From Coralloluteibacterium stylophorae (GTDB taxonomy: Bacteria > Pseudomonadota > Gammaproteobacteria > Xanthomonadales > Xanthomonadaceae): a stretch of DNA of 64,000 bases. Each line of letters opens with the position of its first letter. The first letter of the stretch is position 1. Below are positions 49,975-61,650 of this stretch, piece by piece. Location: assembly GCF_018122625.2 (NCBI RefSeq), contig NZ_JAGQFT020000011.1:1-64000 (forward strand), in the 5' to 3' direction. The notes beneath the pieces were generated by a model, which saw nothing but the letters and a program-made list of their open reading frames with translations, was not told the DNA's origin and made no database searches. Made by a program: the position numbers and the translations under genes.

Positions 49975-50044
49975 GCGGGGCCCGGTTCGAAGTCGGCATC
50001 GGGCCAGTCTAGCGGTGGCGCCGGCCTCAGGTCCGCCGTGGCCC

Positions 50045-50151
50045 TGCAGGAGCGGCTTCAGCCGCGACCGGGCCTCATGCGACGCCCGTCGGGGCTGAAG
50101 CCCCTCCCACAGAAGGCGGTCGGACGCGACGGGGTGAAGCCGCTCCTGCCG
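50045..50151. repeat. REP-like palindromic cluster 2
   Basis: Three units in alternating orientation, TGCAGGAGCGGCTTCAGCC type, GTCGGGGCTGAAGCCCC type and GGGGTGAAGCCGCTCCTGC type, share the cores of cluster 1 at 42652-42743. They fill the gap between the S9 peptidase and prmA genes. Confidence 0.88.
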
Positions 50152-50182
50152 GGGCGCGATCGCTGCCGGCGGCTGCGGCGGG

Positions 50183-51094
50183 TCAGCGCGGGCGGCGGCG
50201 GCCGTCGATGCGGATCCAGTCCTCGCGGCGGGTCACACGCAGGGCGTCGAACCATGGGCCGTAGCGGGCGAGGAGTTCGTCCTCCTGGCCGGCGAGGATG
50301 CCCGACAGCGCGAGCGCCCCGCCGTCGGCGCAGCGTTCGGCGAGCTGCGGCGCGAGCGCGTCCAGCGCCGAGGCGAGGATGTTGGCGACCACCACCGGGT
50401 AGGTGCGCGCCGGCGCGTCCTCCGGCAGGAAGGCGCGGAGGCGGTCGGCGACGCCGTTGCGCTCGGCGTTGTCGAGGGTGGCGGTGATCGCCTGCGGGTC
50501 GTTGTCGATGCCGTCGGCCGCGGCCGCGCCGAGCCTGAGCGCGGCGACGGCGAGGATGCCGGAGCCGCAGCCGAAGTCGAGCACCTCGACGCCCTCGAGC
50601 GCGAGGCCGTCCAGCCACTCCAGGCACAGTGCCGTGGTCGGGTGCGTACCCGAGCCGAAGGCTAGCCCCGGGTCCAAGCGCACCACGGCGGCACCGGCCG
50701 CGCGCGCCGCCTCCGGCAGCTCGTGGTTCCACGGGACGATGTGGGTGCGGCGGCCGAAGGCGAGCGGCTGGAACTGGTCCAGCCACGCGCGCTCCCAGTC
50801 CTGGTCCTCGACCGTGCGCAACGCGGCCCGGGTGAGATCGAGCGCCGGATCGGCGGATGCCAGCGCCGCCAGCAGCACGTCCCCATCGGTGTCGGCGTCG
50901 AAGAGCGCGGTCAGCGCCATCTCGCGCCACAGCGGCTGCTCGCCCACGCCCGGTTCGAAGATCGCCTGCTCGTCCGGCGCATCGGCGTGCGCGTCGGCCA
51001 GCGTCACCGAGAGCGCGCCGAGATCCTCCAGCGCGGCCTCGAGCCGCGGCTGGGTGGCGTCGGTGCAGGGGAGGGTGAGTTCGAGGAAGGGCAT
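50183..51094 (-). CDS. prmA: ribosomal protein L11 methyltransferase
   Basis: PrmA trimethylates ribosomal protein L11. The 303-aa protein has the N-terminal substrate-binding part (MPFLELTL) and the SAM domain ([33 protein letters not shown]). MPFLELTL was chosen over a start four codons upstream because it matches the family N-terminus. It is downstream of accC by 147 bases on the same strand. Confidence 0.95.
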   Translation of the reverse strand: MPFLELTLPCTDATQPRLEAALEDLGALSVTLADAHADAPDEQAIFEPGVGEQPLWREMALTALFDADTDGDVLLAALASADPALDLTRAALRTVEDQDWERAWLDQFQPLAFGRRTHIVPWNHELPEAARAAGAAVVRLDPGLAFGSGTHPTTALCLEWLDGLALEGVEVLDFGCGSGILAVAALRLGAAAADGIDNDPQAITATLDNAERNGVADRLRAFLPEDAPARTYPVVVANILASALDALAPQLAERCADGGALALSGILAGQEDELLARYGPWFDALRVTRREDWIRIDGRRRPR

Positions 51095-51241
51095 GGGGCG
51101 GGACACTCGGGAAGCGGGAGTCGGGAGCGGGAATGGTGAGGTGGCGCGGCACCGGGAGCCATGTCGCGCGGGCGCAAGGGAAGGCCGCAGCCGGCTCGAC
51201 CGCCTCGGGTCCCGGTGCCCGGGCCGCCTCCACCCAGACCC

Positions 51242-52609
<1,368 letters not shown>

Positions 52610-52627
52610 GGCGTTAGGACCTGGAAG

Positions 52628-52752
52628 GCGGGAATGGGGAAGCGGGAAGCGGGACGGGCGAGGGGTGGCGTGCCGCCGGCGCTACGGCGCACAGCCCGGC
52701 AGGTCGCAGCATCGCTGCAGGTCCCTCTTCCCGAGTCCCTCTTCCCGCTTCG
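52628..52752. repeat. inverted GGGAA-type repeats between accB and accC
   Basis: The left arm (52628-52655) has repeated GGGAA/GCGGGA units, and the right arm (52722-52752) has their complements. An exact 11-base inverted pair is GAAGCGGGAAG (52639-52649) and CTTCCCGCTTC (52741-52751). Similar GGGAA-type units recur after accC at about 51109-51136. Whether it is a processing site or neutral repeat is unknown. Confidence 0.55.
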
Positions 52753-52758
52753 CTGGCA

Positions 52759-53232
52759 TCACCCAATGACAAACAGCGGCTGGTCGAACTCCACCGGCTG
52801 GCCGGCATCGGCGAGGACGGCGACGACGGTGCCGGCGAGCTCGGACTCGATCGGGTTGAACATCTTCATCGCCTCGATGATGCCGAGGGTGTCGCCGACC
52901 TTGACCTGCTGGCCGACCTTCACGAAGGGCGGGGCGTCGGGATTGGGGGAGGCGTAGAAGGTGCCGACCATCGGCGAGCGCACGACCTCGCCCTCGGGCA
53001 GCCCGTCGTCGGACTTTGCCGCGGCGGGCGCCGCCGCGGCGCTGGGCGCGGCGGCCGGAGCCGCCGGGGCGCTGGCCGGCGCCGGCGCCGGGGCGACCGG
53101 CATGCTGGCGACGACGCCGCCCTTCGGCACGCGCGAGAGGCGGACGGATTCCTCGCCCTCCTTGATCTCGATCTCGGCGAGGTTGGACTCCTCGAGCAGG
53201 TCGATGAGCTTCTTGATCTTGCGCAGGTCCAT
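52759..53232 (-). CDS. accB: acetyl-CoA carboxylase, biotin carboxyl carrier protein
   Basis: The 157-aa protein has an N-terminal part ([17 protein letters not shown]), a flexible Pro/Ala-rich linker (residues ~47-75), and the biotinyl domain with target lysine K123 in EAMKMFN. Partner of AccC directly downstream. Confidence 0.97.
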   Translation of the reverse strand: MDLRKIKKLIDLLEESNLAEIEIKEGEESVRLSRVPKGGVVASMPVAPAPAPASAPAAPAAAPSAAAAPAAAKSDDGLPEGEVVRSPMVGTFYASPNPDAPPFVKVGQQVKVGDTLGIIEAMKMFNPIESELAGTVVAVLADAGQPVEFDQPLFVIG

Positions 53233-53350
53233 GGGGGCCTCTCGTTCTCTTAAGCCGTGGAAGTGCCGGAGCCGCTGCCGCGGCGGGGGTCGTGTACGGG
53301 GCGCGGCGTGCCGCGCCGGTGCGGCGCCGGGCGCCCGCGGGCGGCGACGC

Positions 53351-53797
53351 TCACCCGGCCACCGCCGGATGGCGCAGCGCCGCGTCCAGCGCGTGGCGGT
53401 AGCCGTCGGCGCCGAGGCCGCAGATCACCGCCACGGCGAGGTCGCTGAAGTAGCTGTGGTGGCGAAAGGGCTCGCGCGCATGCGGATTCGACAGGTGCAC
53501 CTCGATGAAGGGCAGCCGGGTCGCCGCGAGCGCGTCGCGCAGCGCCACCGAGGTGTGGGTGAAGGCGGCCGGGTTGATCACCACGAAGGCGGTGCCGTCG
53601 CCGCGTGCGGCCTGCACGCGGTCCACCAGCACGTGCTCGGCGTTCGACTGCAGGCTGTCGAGCGTGTGCCCGGCGGCCTCGACCTGCGCCCGCGCCGCCC
53701 GGTCGATCTGCTCCAGCGTGGTGCGCCCGTAGACCGCCGGCTCGCGCTCGCCGAGCAGGTTGAGGTTGGGTCCGTGCAGGAGAAGGATGCGGGCCAA
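53351..53797 (-). CDS. aroQ: type II 3-dehydroquinate dehydratase
   Basis: AroQ catalyses the third shikimate-pathway step. The 148-aa protein begins [15 protein letters not shown] and has [16 protein letters not shown] and [18 protein letters not shown]. The TTG start fits the family N-terminus, although no clear ribosome site precedes it; a longer form from an ATG at 53857 would add 20 atypical Pro/Ala-rich residues. A 118-base gap separates it from accB. Confidence 0.93.
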   Translation of the reverse strand: MARILLLHGPNLNLLGEREPAVYGRTTLEQIDRAARAQVEAAGHTLDSLQSNAEHVLVDRVQAARGDGTAFVVINPAAFTHTSVALRDALAATRLPFIEVHLSNPHAREPFRHHSYFSDLAVAVICGLGADGYRHALDAALRHPAVAG

Positions 53798-53915
53798 GCG
53801 GGCGCCTGGTGGCTGCGGGGGCGCACAGTCTGGAGGCGCGGCGGGCCTGCTGTCCACCAGTTCCTGCCAGTTCAGCGAAATTCGGCGAAGTTAATCGAGC
53901 GTTTGAATTCCGGAG

Positions 53916-54479
53916 TCAGTCCAGTGCGGCGGCCCAGTCCTCGAGTTCGTCGAGGCTGAAGGCGCCGAGCTTGCTGCGCACGATCCGCCCGTCGGCGTCG
54001 AGCAGTACCGAGTAGGGCAGCACGCCGCGGGTGTTGCCCAGCCGCACCGAGGCGTCGCCGGGGCCGGCGATCTCCAGCAGCACCGGATAGGCCACCGGCG
54101 TCTTCGCCAGGAAGGCGCGGATCGCCTCCGGCTCGTCCAGCGCGATGCCGACCACCTGCACGCCGCCGGCGCGCTGCGCCTGGGCCGCGGCGAAGGCGTC
54201 GAGCGCCGGCATCTCGTGCACGCAGGGGGCGCACCAGCTCGCCCAGAAGTTCACCAGCAGCGGCCGCCCGCGCCAGGCGTCGAGGCCGTGCTGCACGCCG
54301 GCGAGGTCGGGCAGGCGGATGTCGGGCGCCAGGTCGCCGCGACCGGCGACCTCGACGCCCTCCGGCAGCGGCTGCACCGGCGGCAGCCCGGCGCTGCGCA
54401 CGAACCACAGGCCGAGGGCCGCGACGACCAGCGCCGCCAGCAGGATCGGCGCCGCGCGCAGGAGCGTCTCGCGGTTCAC
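53916..54479 (-). CDS. TlpA-family membrane-anchored thioredoxin
   Basis: The 187-aa protein has an N-terminal membrane anchor (residues ~8-28) and a periplasmic thioredoxin fold with active site WCAPC (FWASWCAPCVHEMP) and cis-proline region VLPYSVLLD. It reduces periplasmic disulfides, possibly in cytochrome c maturation. The GTG start overlaps the dsbD stop (GTGA), so DsbD is the probable electron donor. Confidence 0.9.
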   Translation of the reverse strand: MNRETLLRAAPILLAALVVAALGLWFVRSAGLPPVQPLPEGVEVAGRGDLAPDIRLPDLAGVQHGLDAWRGRPLLVNFWASWCAPCVHEMPALDAFAAAQAQRAGGVQVVGIALDEPEAIRAFLAKTPVAYPVLLEIAGPGDASVRLGNTRGVLPYSVLLDADGRIVRSKLGAFSLDELEDWAAALD

Positions 54480-56653
54480 GGCGGCGGTTCCAGGGCGCCC
54501 AGCACTGCGGCCTCGGTGAGCACCGTCGGCAGCACCACGCCCTCGGCCTCGCCGTGGAACACGACGTAGAGCGGAACGCCGACCGCGCCATGCGCCTCGA
54601 GGAACGCGGTGATCGCCGGATCGACGTTGGTCCAGTCGCCGCGCATGTAGACCGCGCCGTTCTCCGCCAGCGCCGCACGGAAGGCGTCGGTGTCCAGCAC
54701 CCGCTTCTCGTTGGCCTTGCAGGTCACGCACCAGTCGGCGGTCATGTCGACGAACACGGTGCGGCCGTCGCGGCGCAGCGTCGCCAGCCGCTCCGGCGCA
54801 TAGGCCACCGCGCCGTCGGTCGCGGCCGTCGCCGCTGCCGGCGGCAGCGCATGCACCCGCCACAGCGGCCACACCGCGGCCAGCGCGACCACGAAGGCGA
54901 AGCCGCGCAGCCATGGCGTGGCGCGGTGGCGCTGGCGCTCGGCCAGCCACAGGCCGAAGGCCAGCAGCAACAGGCCGGTGAGGAGCCAGGCCAGCGCGTC
55001 GGCGCCGCGCTGCGAGGTCAGCACCCAGGCCAGCCACGCCGCGGTGGCGTACAGCGGGAAGGCCATCAGCTGCTTCAGCGTGTCCATCCACGCGCCCGGG
55101 CGCGGCAGGCGCGCCGCCAGCGCCGGCACGAAGCCGATCAGCAGGAACGGCAGGGCGAGGCCGAGCCCCAGCGCCAGGAACACGCCCATCGCCAGCGCCA
55201 CCGGCGCGGCGAAGGCGAAGGCCAGGGCCGCGCCCATGAACGGCGCCGTGCACGGGCTGGCCACCACCACCGCGAGGACGCCGGTGAAGAAGTCGCCGGC
55301 GCGGCCGCCGCGGCGGGTCAGGGCATCGCCGACGCCGGCCAGGCGCGAGCCGAACACGACCACGCCGGACATCGCCAGGCCCAGCGCGAACATCACATAG
55401 GTCAGCGCCGCGACCACCACCGGCTGCTGCAGCTGGAACCCCCAGCCCAGCGCGAGCCCGGCTTCGCGCAGGGCCAGCGCCGCGGCACCCAGCGCGGTGA
55501 AGGCGACGAGCACGCCGGCGCTGTACCACAGCGCGTGCGTCCGCGCCTCGGCCGGCGCGCCGCCGCTGCGCGCCAGCGAGATCGCCTTCAGGCTCAGCAC
55601 CGGCAGCACGCAGGGCATGAGGTTGAGGATCAGCCCGCCGGCCAGCGCGAGCAGCAGTGCCAGCCCTGGGTTCAGCGGGCGCGCCGGCGGCGTCTCGCGC
55701 GGCGCGTCCGCGGCCCGCGTCGCCATCGGCGCCTCGCGGCTGGCGGCCACCGCCGCGGCGTCCGCCGCCGGCAGGTCGACCTCGACCCGGCGGGTCATCG
55801 GCGGGTAGCAGATGCCGTCGGTCTGGCAGCCCTGGAAGGTCGCCTCCAGGGTCACCGCGCCGGCGTCGCCGGACCCGCGCCGCACCGGCAGCGGCACCTC
55901 GACCTGCTCGAAATACACGACCTGGGTGCCGAAGTGCTCGTCCTCGTGCTCGCTGCCGGCCGGCCAGCGCGGCGCGTCGACGCTGCTGCCGTCGGCCGCG
56001 TCGACCAGGCGGAACTCGGAGCGGTCGCGATAGAGGTAGTAGCCCGGTGCGGGCGTGAAGCGCAGCAGGAGCGTCGTCGGCGAGCCGGCGATCGCCTCGA
56101 AGTCGAACGCCCGCTCCGGCGGCAGCGGCTGGTCGCCCGCGTCGCGGGCGAGCGTGCCCGCCGCGCCGGAGCCGAACAGTGCGCCGATCGCGGCGCGGCC
56201 ATCGACCGGCGTGCCCTGCGCCGAGGCTTGCGGCAGCGCCACCCGGACGGTGCGGGTATGCGGCGGATAGCAGACGCCGGCATCGGCGCAGCCCTGGTAG
56301 CGGATGCGCAGCGTGGCGGTCGCGGCGCCCGCCGTCGCCGCGCCGCGCTGCACGCCTTCGACGCGGTCGCGATAGGTCTCGACCTCGCCGAAGAATTCGT
56401 CGGTGTGCCGGTGCCCGGCCGGCAGCTCCAGCTCCGCCGTCGCGGCGAATCCGTCCTCCGCCTGCACGCCCATGCGGTGCCGGTAGAGGTAGTAGCCATC
56501 GGCGATGGTCCAGGCGATCTCGACGCGGTCGCGGGTCGGCGCCCTGGCCTCGACTTGAAACGCCTCGTCGATCGGCAGCAGGTCGGCTTCGTCGAAGGCG
56601 GCGGCGGGCAGCGCGCACAGCGCCAGCGCGGCCGCGAACAGCACACGCATCAT
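54476..56653 (-). CDS. dsbD: thiol:disulfide interchange protein DsbD with duplicated N-terminal domain
   Basis: DsbD carries electrons from cytoplasmic thioredoxin to periplasmic partners. The 725-aa protein has a signal peptide, then two successive DsbD-alpha-like domains with redox cysteine pairs C122/C128 (GCADAGVCYPP) and C276/C282 (GCQTDGICYPP). The eight-helix membrane domain (LMPCVLPVLSLK; SPCTAPFMG) follows, then the C-terminal thioredoxin domain with C642/C645 (WCVTCKANE). Typical DsbD has one alpha domain. It is coupled on both sides: to cutA (ATGA) upstream and the TlpA-like gene (GTGA) downstream. Confidence 0.94.
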   Translation of the reverse strand: MMRVLFAAALALCALPAAAFDEADLLPIDEAFQVEARAPTRDRVEIAWTIADGYYLYRHRMGVQAEDGFAATAELELPAGHRHTDEFFGEVETYRDRVEGVQRGAATAGAATATLRIRYQGCADAGVCYPPHTRTVRVALPQASAQGTPVDGRAAIGALFGSGAAGTLARDAGDQPLPPERAFDFEAIAGSPTTLLLRFTPAPGYYLYRDRSEFRLVDAADGSSVDAPRWPAGSEHEDEHFGTQVVYFEQVEVPLPVRRGSGDAGAVTLEATFQGCQTDGICYPPMTRRVEVDLPAADAAAVAASREAPMATRAADAPRETPPARPLNPGLALLLALAGGLILNLMPCVLPVLSLKAISLARSGGAPAEARTHALWYSAGVLVAFTALGAAALALREAGLALGWGFQLQQPVVVAALTYVMFALGLAMSGVVVFGSRLAGVGDALTRRGGRAGDFFTGVLAVVVASPCTAPFMGAALAFAFAAPVALAMGVFLALGLGLALPFLLIGFVPALAARLPRPGAWMDTLKQLMAFPLYATAAWLAWVLTSQRGADALAWLLTGLLLLAFGLWLAERQRHRATPWLRGFAFVVALAAVWPLWRVHALPPAAATAATDGAVAYAPERLATLRRDGRTVFVDMTADWCVTCKANEKRVLDTDAFRAALAENGAVYMRGDWTNVDPAITAFLEAHGAVGVPLYVVFHGEAEGVVLPTVLTEAAVLGALEPPP

Positions 56654-56985
56654 GCGGCGGGCTCGCGCGGGGACCGGGTCTCGTCGCGGATCCAGTCGAG
56701 GTAGCCCGCCAGTCCGCGGCCGGCTTCGACCGCGAGCACCTCCGGGAGTTCATAGGGGTGCAGCTCGCGGATGCGCGCGGTCAGGGCGTCGAGGCGGTCG
56801 CCCCACGTCTTGATCTGGAGCTGCACCTCGTCGGCCGCCTCCACCGCGCCCTGCCAGCGGTACACCGAACGCAGGCCCGGCACCAGGCTCGCGCAGGCGG
56901 CGAGGCGGGCATCGACGGTGTCGCGCGCGATGCGTTCTGCGATGTCGGCGTCCGGGCAGGCGCAGAAGACGAGGAATGCGGTCAT
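56650..56985 (-). CDS. cutA: divalent-cation tolerance protein CutA
   Basis: The 111-aa trimer-forming protein has the family segments ACASLVPGLRSVYRWQG, EVQLQIKTWGDRLDAL and IRELHPYELPEVLAV. The start MTAFLVF fits. The name comes from a copper-tolerance locus that includes dsbD; the biochemical role is unclear. First gene of the minus-strand group that includes dsbD and the thioredoxin gene. Confidence 0.94.
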   Translation of the reverse strand: MTAFLVFCACPDADIAERIARDTVDARLAACASLVPGLRSVYRWQGAVEAADEVQLQIKTWGDRLDALTARIRELHPYELPEVLAVEAGRGLAGYLDWIRDETRSPREPAA

Positions 56986-57101
56986 GGCAGGCGGATTCGA
57001 GCGAACGCGCGAGGCTACCGCGCACGCGCCCGCGGCGCACGCGCCGGGGACGGCGACGCCTGCCGCCCATCCGTCGCCGGGAACTTTTTTCGACCGGCGC
57101 C

Positions 57102-57125
57102 CTTGAAAGCCGCCGGGCGCCCCAC
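57102..57125 (+). promoter_or_regulatory. candidate sigma-32 heat-shock promoter for groESL
   Basis: CTTGAAA (57102-57108) is followed after 11 bases by CCCCAC (57120-57125), matching the heat-shock consensus CTTGAAA-N11-16-CCCCAT. The implied RNA start (~57135) lies before the CIRCE element, putting it in the leader. Confidence 0.75.
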
Positions 57126-57178
57126 AGGTACCGGGCCAGTCGCGAGGGCTTCCGGTTCGGAAATCCGCGCGCGTATCA

Positions 57179-57205
57179 TTGGCACTCATAAGGGTCGAGT
57201 GCTAA
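57179..57205 (+). promoter_or_regulatory. CIRCE element (HrcA operator)
   Basis: TTGGCACTC-N9-GAGTGCTAA differs from the CIRCE consensus TTAGCACTC-N9-GAGTGCTAA at one base. It is 59 bases before groES, the normal place. HrcA repression is expected; the hrcA gene is not in this window. Confidence 0.93.
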
Positions 57206-57263
57206 CGCAGCCGGCCCTTTGTCATCTGGATCAACCTGTTAGAACCTGCCGAGGTCAACACCA

Positions 57264-57551
57264 ATGAACCTGAAGCCGCTGTACGACCGCGTCGTCATCA
57301 AGCGCATGGAAGAAGAGAAGATGTCCGCGGGCGGCATCGTGATTCCGGACTCCGCCACCGAGAAGCCGATCAAGGGCGAAGTGGTCGCCGTGGGCGAGGG
57401 CAAGGTCCTCGACAACGGCCAGACCCGCGCGCCGAAGGTCAAGGCCGGCGACAAGGTCCTGTTCGGCAAGTATTCCGGCACCGAGGTCAAGCTCGACGGC
57501 ACCGAGTACCTGGTGGTGAAGGAAGACGACATCTTCGCCGTGATCGGCTGA
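57264..57551 (+). CDS. groES: co-chaperonin GroES
   Basis: GroES caps the GroEL ring. The 95-aa protein has [14 protein letters not shown], the mobile loop GGIVIPD, and [11 protein letters not shown] near the C-terminus. Forms an operon with groEL 111 bases downstream. Confidence 0.98.
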   Translation: MNLKPLYDRVVIKRMEEEKMSAGGIVIPDSATEKPIKGEVVAVGEGKVLDNGQTRAPKVKAGDKVLFGKYSGTEVKLDGTEYLVVKEDDIFAVIG

Positions 57552-57650
57552 GCGAGCCGCTGGACAGGTCGCGGCGAGCGGGCCCGTGCCCGCGCCTGAC
57601 GGCCCCCGTCGTTCCGGTCACCGATTCCCCAATCCCGCTTTACTTGCTGA

Positions 57651-59303
<1,653 letters not shown>

Positions 59304-59337
59304 GATCCGCCCGGCTGCCGCAGCCATGCAGTACCCC

Positions 59338-59367
59338 AGACCCCGCCGCGAGGCGGGGTCTTTTTTT
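59338..59367 (+). terminator. intrinsic terminator after groEL
   Basis: GACCCCGCC (59339-59347) and GGCGGGGTC (59352-59360) form a 9-bp stem (plus A-T) with a GCGA tetraloop and seven following T residues. Clear end of the groESL transcript. Confidence 0.93.
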
Positions 59368-59408
59368 GCCTGCGCCGCGCATGCGGTCTTGATCTCCGAC
59401 GGCGCACA

Positions 59409-61601
59409 GTGGTGCGTCTCCCACATCGAGCCCGTCGTCCCTTGACCCCGCTACGCCCCCGGCTGCGTCGCATCCTCGTCGTGCTCGGCACGATCTGGCT
59501 GCTCTACCTCGTCGCCGGCAACCTCTTCCTCAACACCCCGCTCGGACAGCGCACGGTGAACCTGCGCGAGAACCGCTTCCACGCCGAGTGGGCGTGGGCG
59601 GCCACGCTGTGGCCCGGGCACATCACCGCGCGCGACATCACCGTCGGCGGCCATGCCCAGCACAACGTGTGGGCGGTGCATGCGCAGTGGGCGCACGGCC
59701 AGATCGCGCTGTTGCCGCTGCTGTGGAAGGAGCTCCGCTTCCCCTGGGTCAGCGCCGCGACCGTCGCGGTGGAGGTCGACCGGGTCGATCCGCGCATGCC
59801 GTCGACGCCGCCGGACGGCAGCCGGCCGTGGACGCTGCGCTTCGACGAGATCGCCACCGACAGCCTGGCCGGCTTCCGCTACCGCGAGCTGCAGGTGACC
59901 GGCGACGGCGCGGCGACCTTCGGCATGGAGAAGGTGCTGCGCGGCGGCACGCTGGAGATCCTGCCCTCGCGCGTGGACATGCAGCGGGTGCGCGTGGCCT
60001 GGGACGACATGACCCTGCTCGACGACGCCCGCATCGCGGGCCGCTACGCGGTGGCGCCGGTACGGCGCGAAGCGGCGCAGGGCGCCGACCGGCTGGCCCT
60101 GCTCGACGCCGCGCTGCAGCTCCGGGCGCGCACGCCCACCCTGTCGCTGCGCGCCGCCCGCGACGGGCTGCGGATGGACGCCGCGGATGCGCAGGGCGAG
60201 GTCGAGGCCGACCTGCGCCTCGAGCAGGGCCTGCTGGTGCCCGGCGGCACGCTCTCCTGGCACGGCCCGGTGCAGACCCGCGTCGACGGCCGGGTGCGCG
60301 ACGACACGCTGGCCATCGCCGCCGAGGTCGCCGACGAGGGCATCGACGTCGGCGCGCATCTCGGCGCCCCCGGCAACGACGGCGGCCGCCTGGATGCCGA
60401 GCTGCGTCTGGCCGGGCGGCGCCTGTTCGCGATGGAGGAGACGCGCTGGATCGACCGCGTCTCCGGCCGGGTCGACATGGACTGGCACTTCGCCTCCCTG
60501 GCCTGGCTGTCGGACCTGCTCGCGCGCGGCGACTGGCTGCGGCTCGACGGCGCCGCGCGGCTGATCGCAGCGCTGCGCATCCAGGGCGGCCTGCTCGCCG
60601 CGGGCAGCCGGGTCGAGATCCCCGAGGTCGAGGCCACCGCCGGGCTGCTCGACAACCGCATCAGCGGCCGCGCGCGGCTCGAGGGCGAGGTGGTCGAGGG
60701 CGACATCGACCGCGACGCGCACGTGGACGCGGTGCTCGAACGCTTCCGCATCGCCGCCGGCGACGCGCCGGACAAGCCCTACCTCGAGGGCCGCGACCTG
60801 CACATCGCGCTGCGCGGCGCCGCCGACCTCGGCCGCTTCGCCGACACGCTCGCGGCGCGCGTCGACTTCGAGGGCGCGGAAATCCCCGACCTCACCGCCT
60901 ACAACCGCTACCTGCCGGCCGACACCCTGCGCTTCACCCGCGGCAGCGGCCATCTCGACGGCGAATTCGAGCTCGACATGCGCGGCGACGTCGGCCAGGG
61001 CCGGCTCGCGATCAGCGGATCCGCCGCGGGCCTGGACCTCGCCGGCACGGCATTCCAGGCCGACATCGCGGTCGACAGCCACCTGCAGGGGCTCGACGGC
61101 GAGACCCGGCGCTTCTCGCTCGACGGCAGCAGCGTGCGCCTGGACAACGTGGTGCTGGCCGGCGCCGACCCCGACGCGCAGCCGTGGTGGGGTCGGATCG
61201 ACCTGCCCGAGGCGCGGGTCGACTGGAACCGCCCGCTCACGGTCGAGGGCGACGCGCACCTGGCGATGCGCAACGTCGGCCTGCTGCTGGCGCTGTTCGC
61301 CGAGCGCAGCGACTTCCCCGGCTGGGTCGCGTCGATCCTCGATGCCGGCCGCACCGAGGCGACCGGGCAACTGCGCCTGCACGACGACAGCCTGGTCCTG
61401 GACGACGTGCACGCCAGCAACGAGCGCTTCGACCTCGACGCACGCGTGCGCATCGACGGCGGCGTATCGCGGGGCGATCTCTACCTGCGCTGGGGCGTGC
61501 TCGGCCTCGGGCTGGAGCTCGATGCCGGCGAGCGCGACTTCCACCTGCTGAACGCGCGCGAGTGGTACCAGGGCCGGCCGGAGCTGCTGCCCGACGGCTG
61601 A
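59409..61601 (+). CDS. large single-pass membrane protein, AsmA-like, unknown function
   Basis: The 730-aa protein has a basic N-terminus, one membrane helix (residues ~24-42) and ~690 residues predicted to be periplasmic and rich in alternating beta-strands (RYRELQVTGDGAATFGMEK, LDGEFELDMRGDVGQGRLAI, DATGQLRLHDDSLVLDDVH-like). That pattern resembles the AsmA/TamB superfamily linked to lipid or outer-membrane biogenesis. No specific family motif is recognised. The GTG start at 59409 precedes the helix by a short basic stretch; a later start is possible. Confidence 0.7.
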   Translation: MVRLPHRARRPLTPLRPRLRRILVVLGTIWLLYLVAGNLFLNTPLGQRTVNLRENRFHAEWAWAATLWPGHITARDITVGGHAQHNVWAVHAQWAHGQIALLPLLWKELRFPWVSAATVAVEVDRVDPRMPSTPPDGSRPWTLRFDEIATDSLAGFRYRELQVTGDGAATFGMEKVLRGGTLEILPSRVDMQRVRVAWDDMTLLDDARIAGRYAVAPVRREAAQGADRLALLDAALQLRARTPTLSLRAARDGLRMDAADAQGEVEADLRLEQGLLVPGGTLSWHGPVQTRVDGRVRDDTLAIAAEVADEGIDVGAHLGAPGNDGGRLDAELRLAGRRLFAMEETRWIDRVSGRVDMDWHFASLAWLSDLLARGDWLRLDGAARLIAALRIQGGLLAAGSRVEIPEVEATAGLLDNRISGRARLEGEVVEGDIDRDAHVDAVLERFRIAAGDAPDKPYLEGRDLHIALRGAADLGRFADTLAARVDFEGAEIPDLTAYNRYLPADTLRFTRGSGHLDGEFELDMRGDVGQGRLAISGSAAGLDLAGTAFQADIAVDSHLQGLDGETRRFSLDGSSVRLDNVVLAGADPDAQPWWGRIDLPEARVDWNRPLTVEGDAHLAMRNVGLLLALFAERSDFPGWVASILDAGRTEATGQLRLHDDSLVLDDVHASNERFDLDARVRIDGGVSRGDLYLRWGVLGLGLELDAGERDFHLLNAREWYQGRPELLPDG

Positions 61602-61650
61602 GCCGGGCCGGCGGCTAGCATGCGCTGCTCGACACCCGCAGGGAGCATGC

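Noticed and set aside
47338..50487. Plus-strand open frame of ~1050 codons across the DUF3426, peptidase and prmA genes
   Set aside because: It reads straight through a REP cluster and gives low-complexity protein; the reverse-strand genes are well supported.
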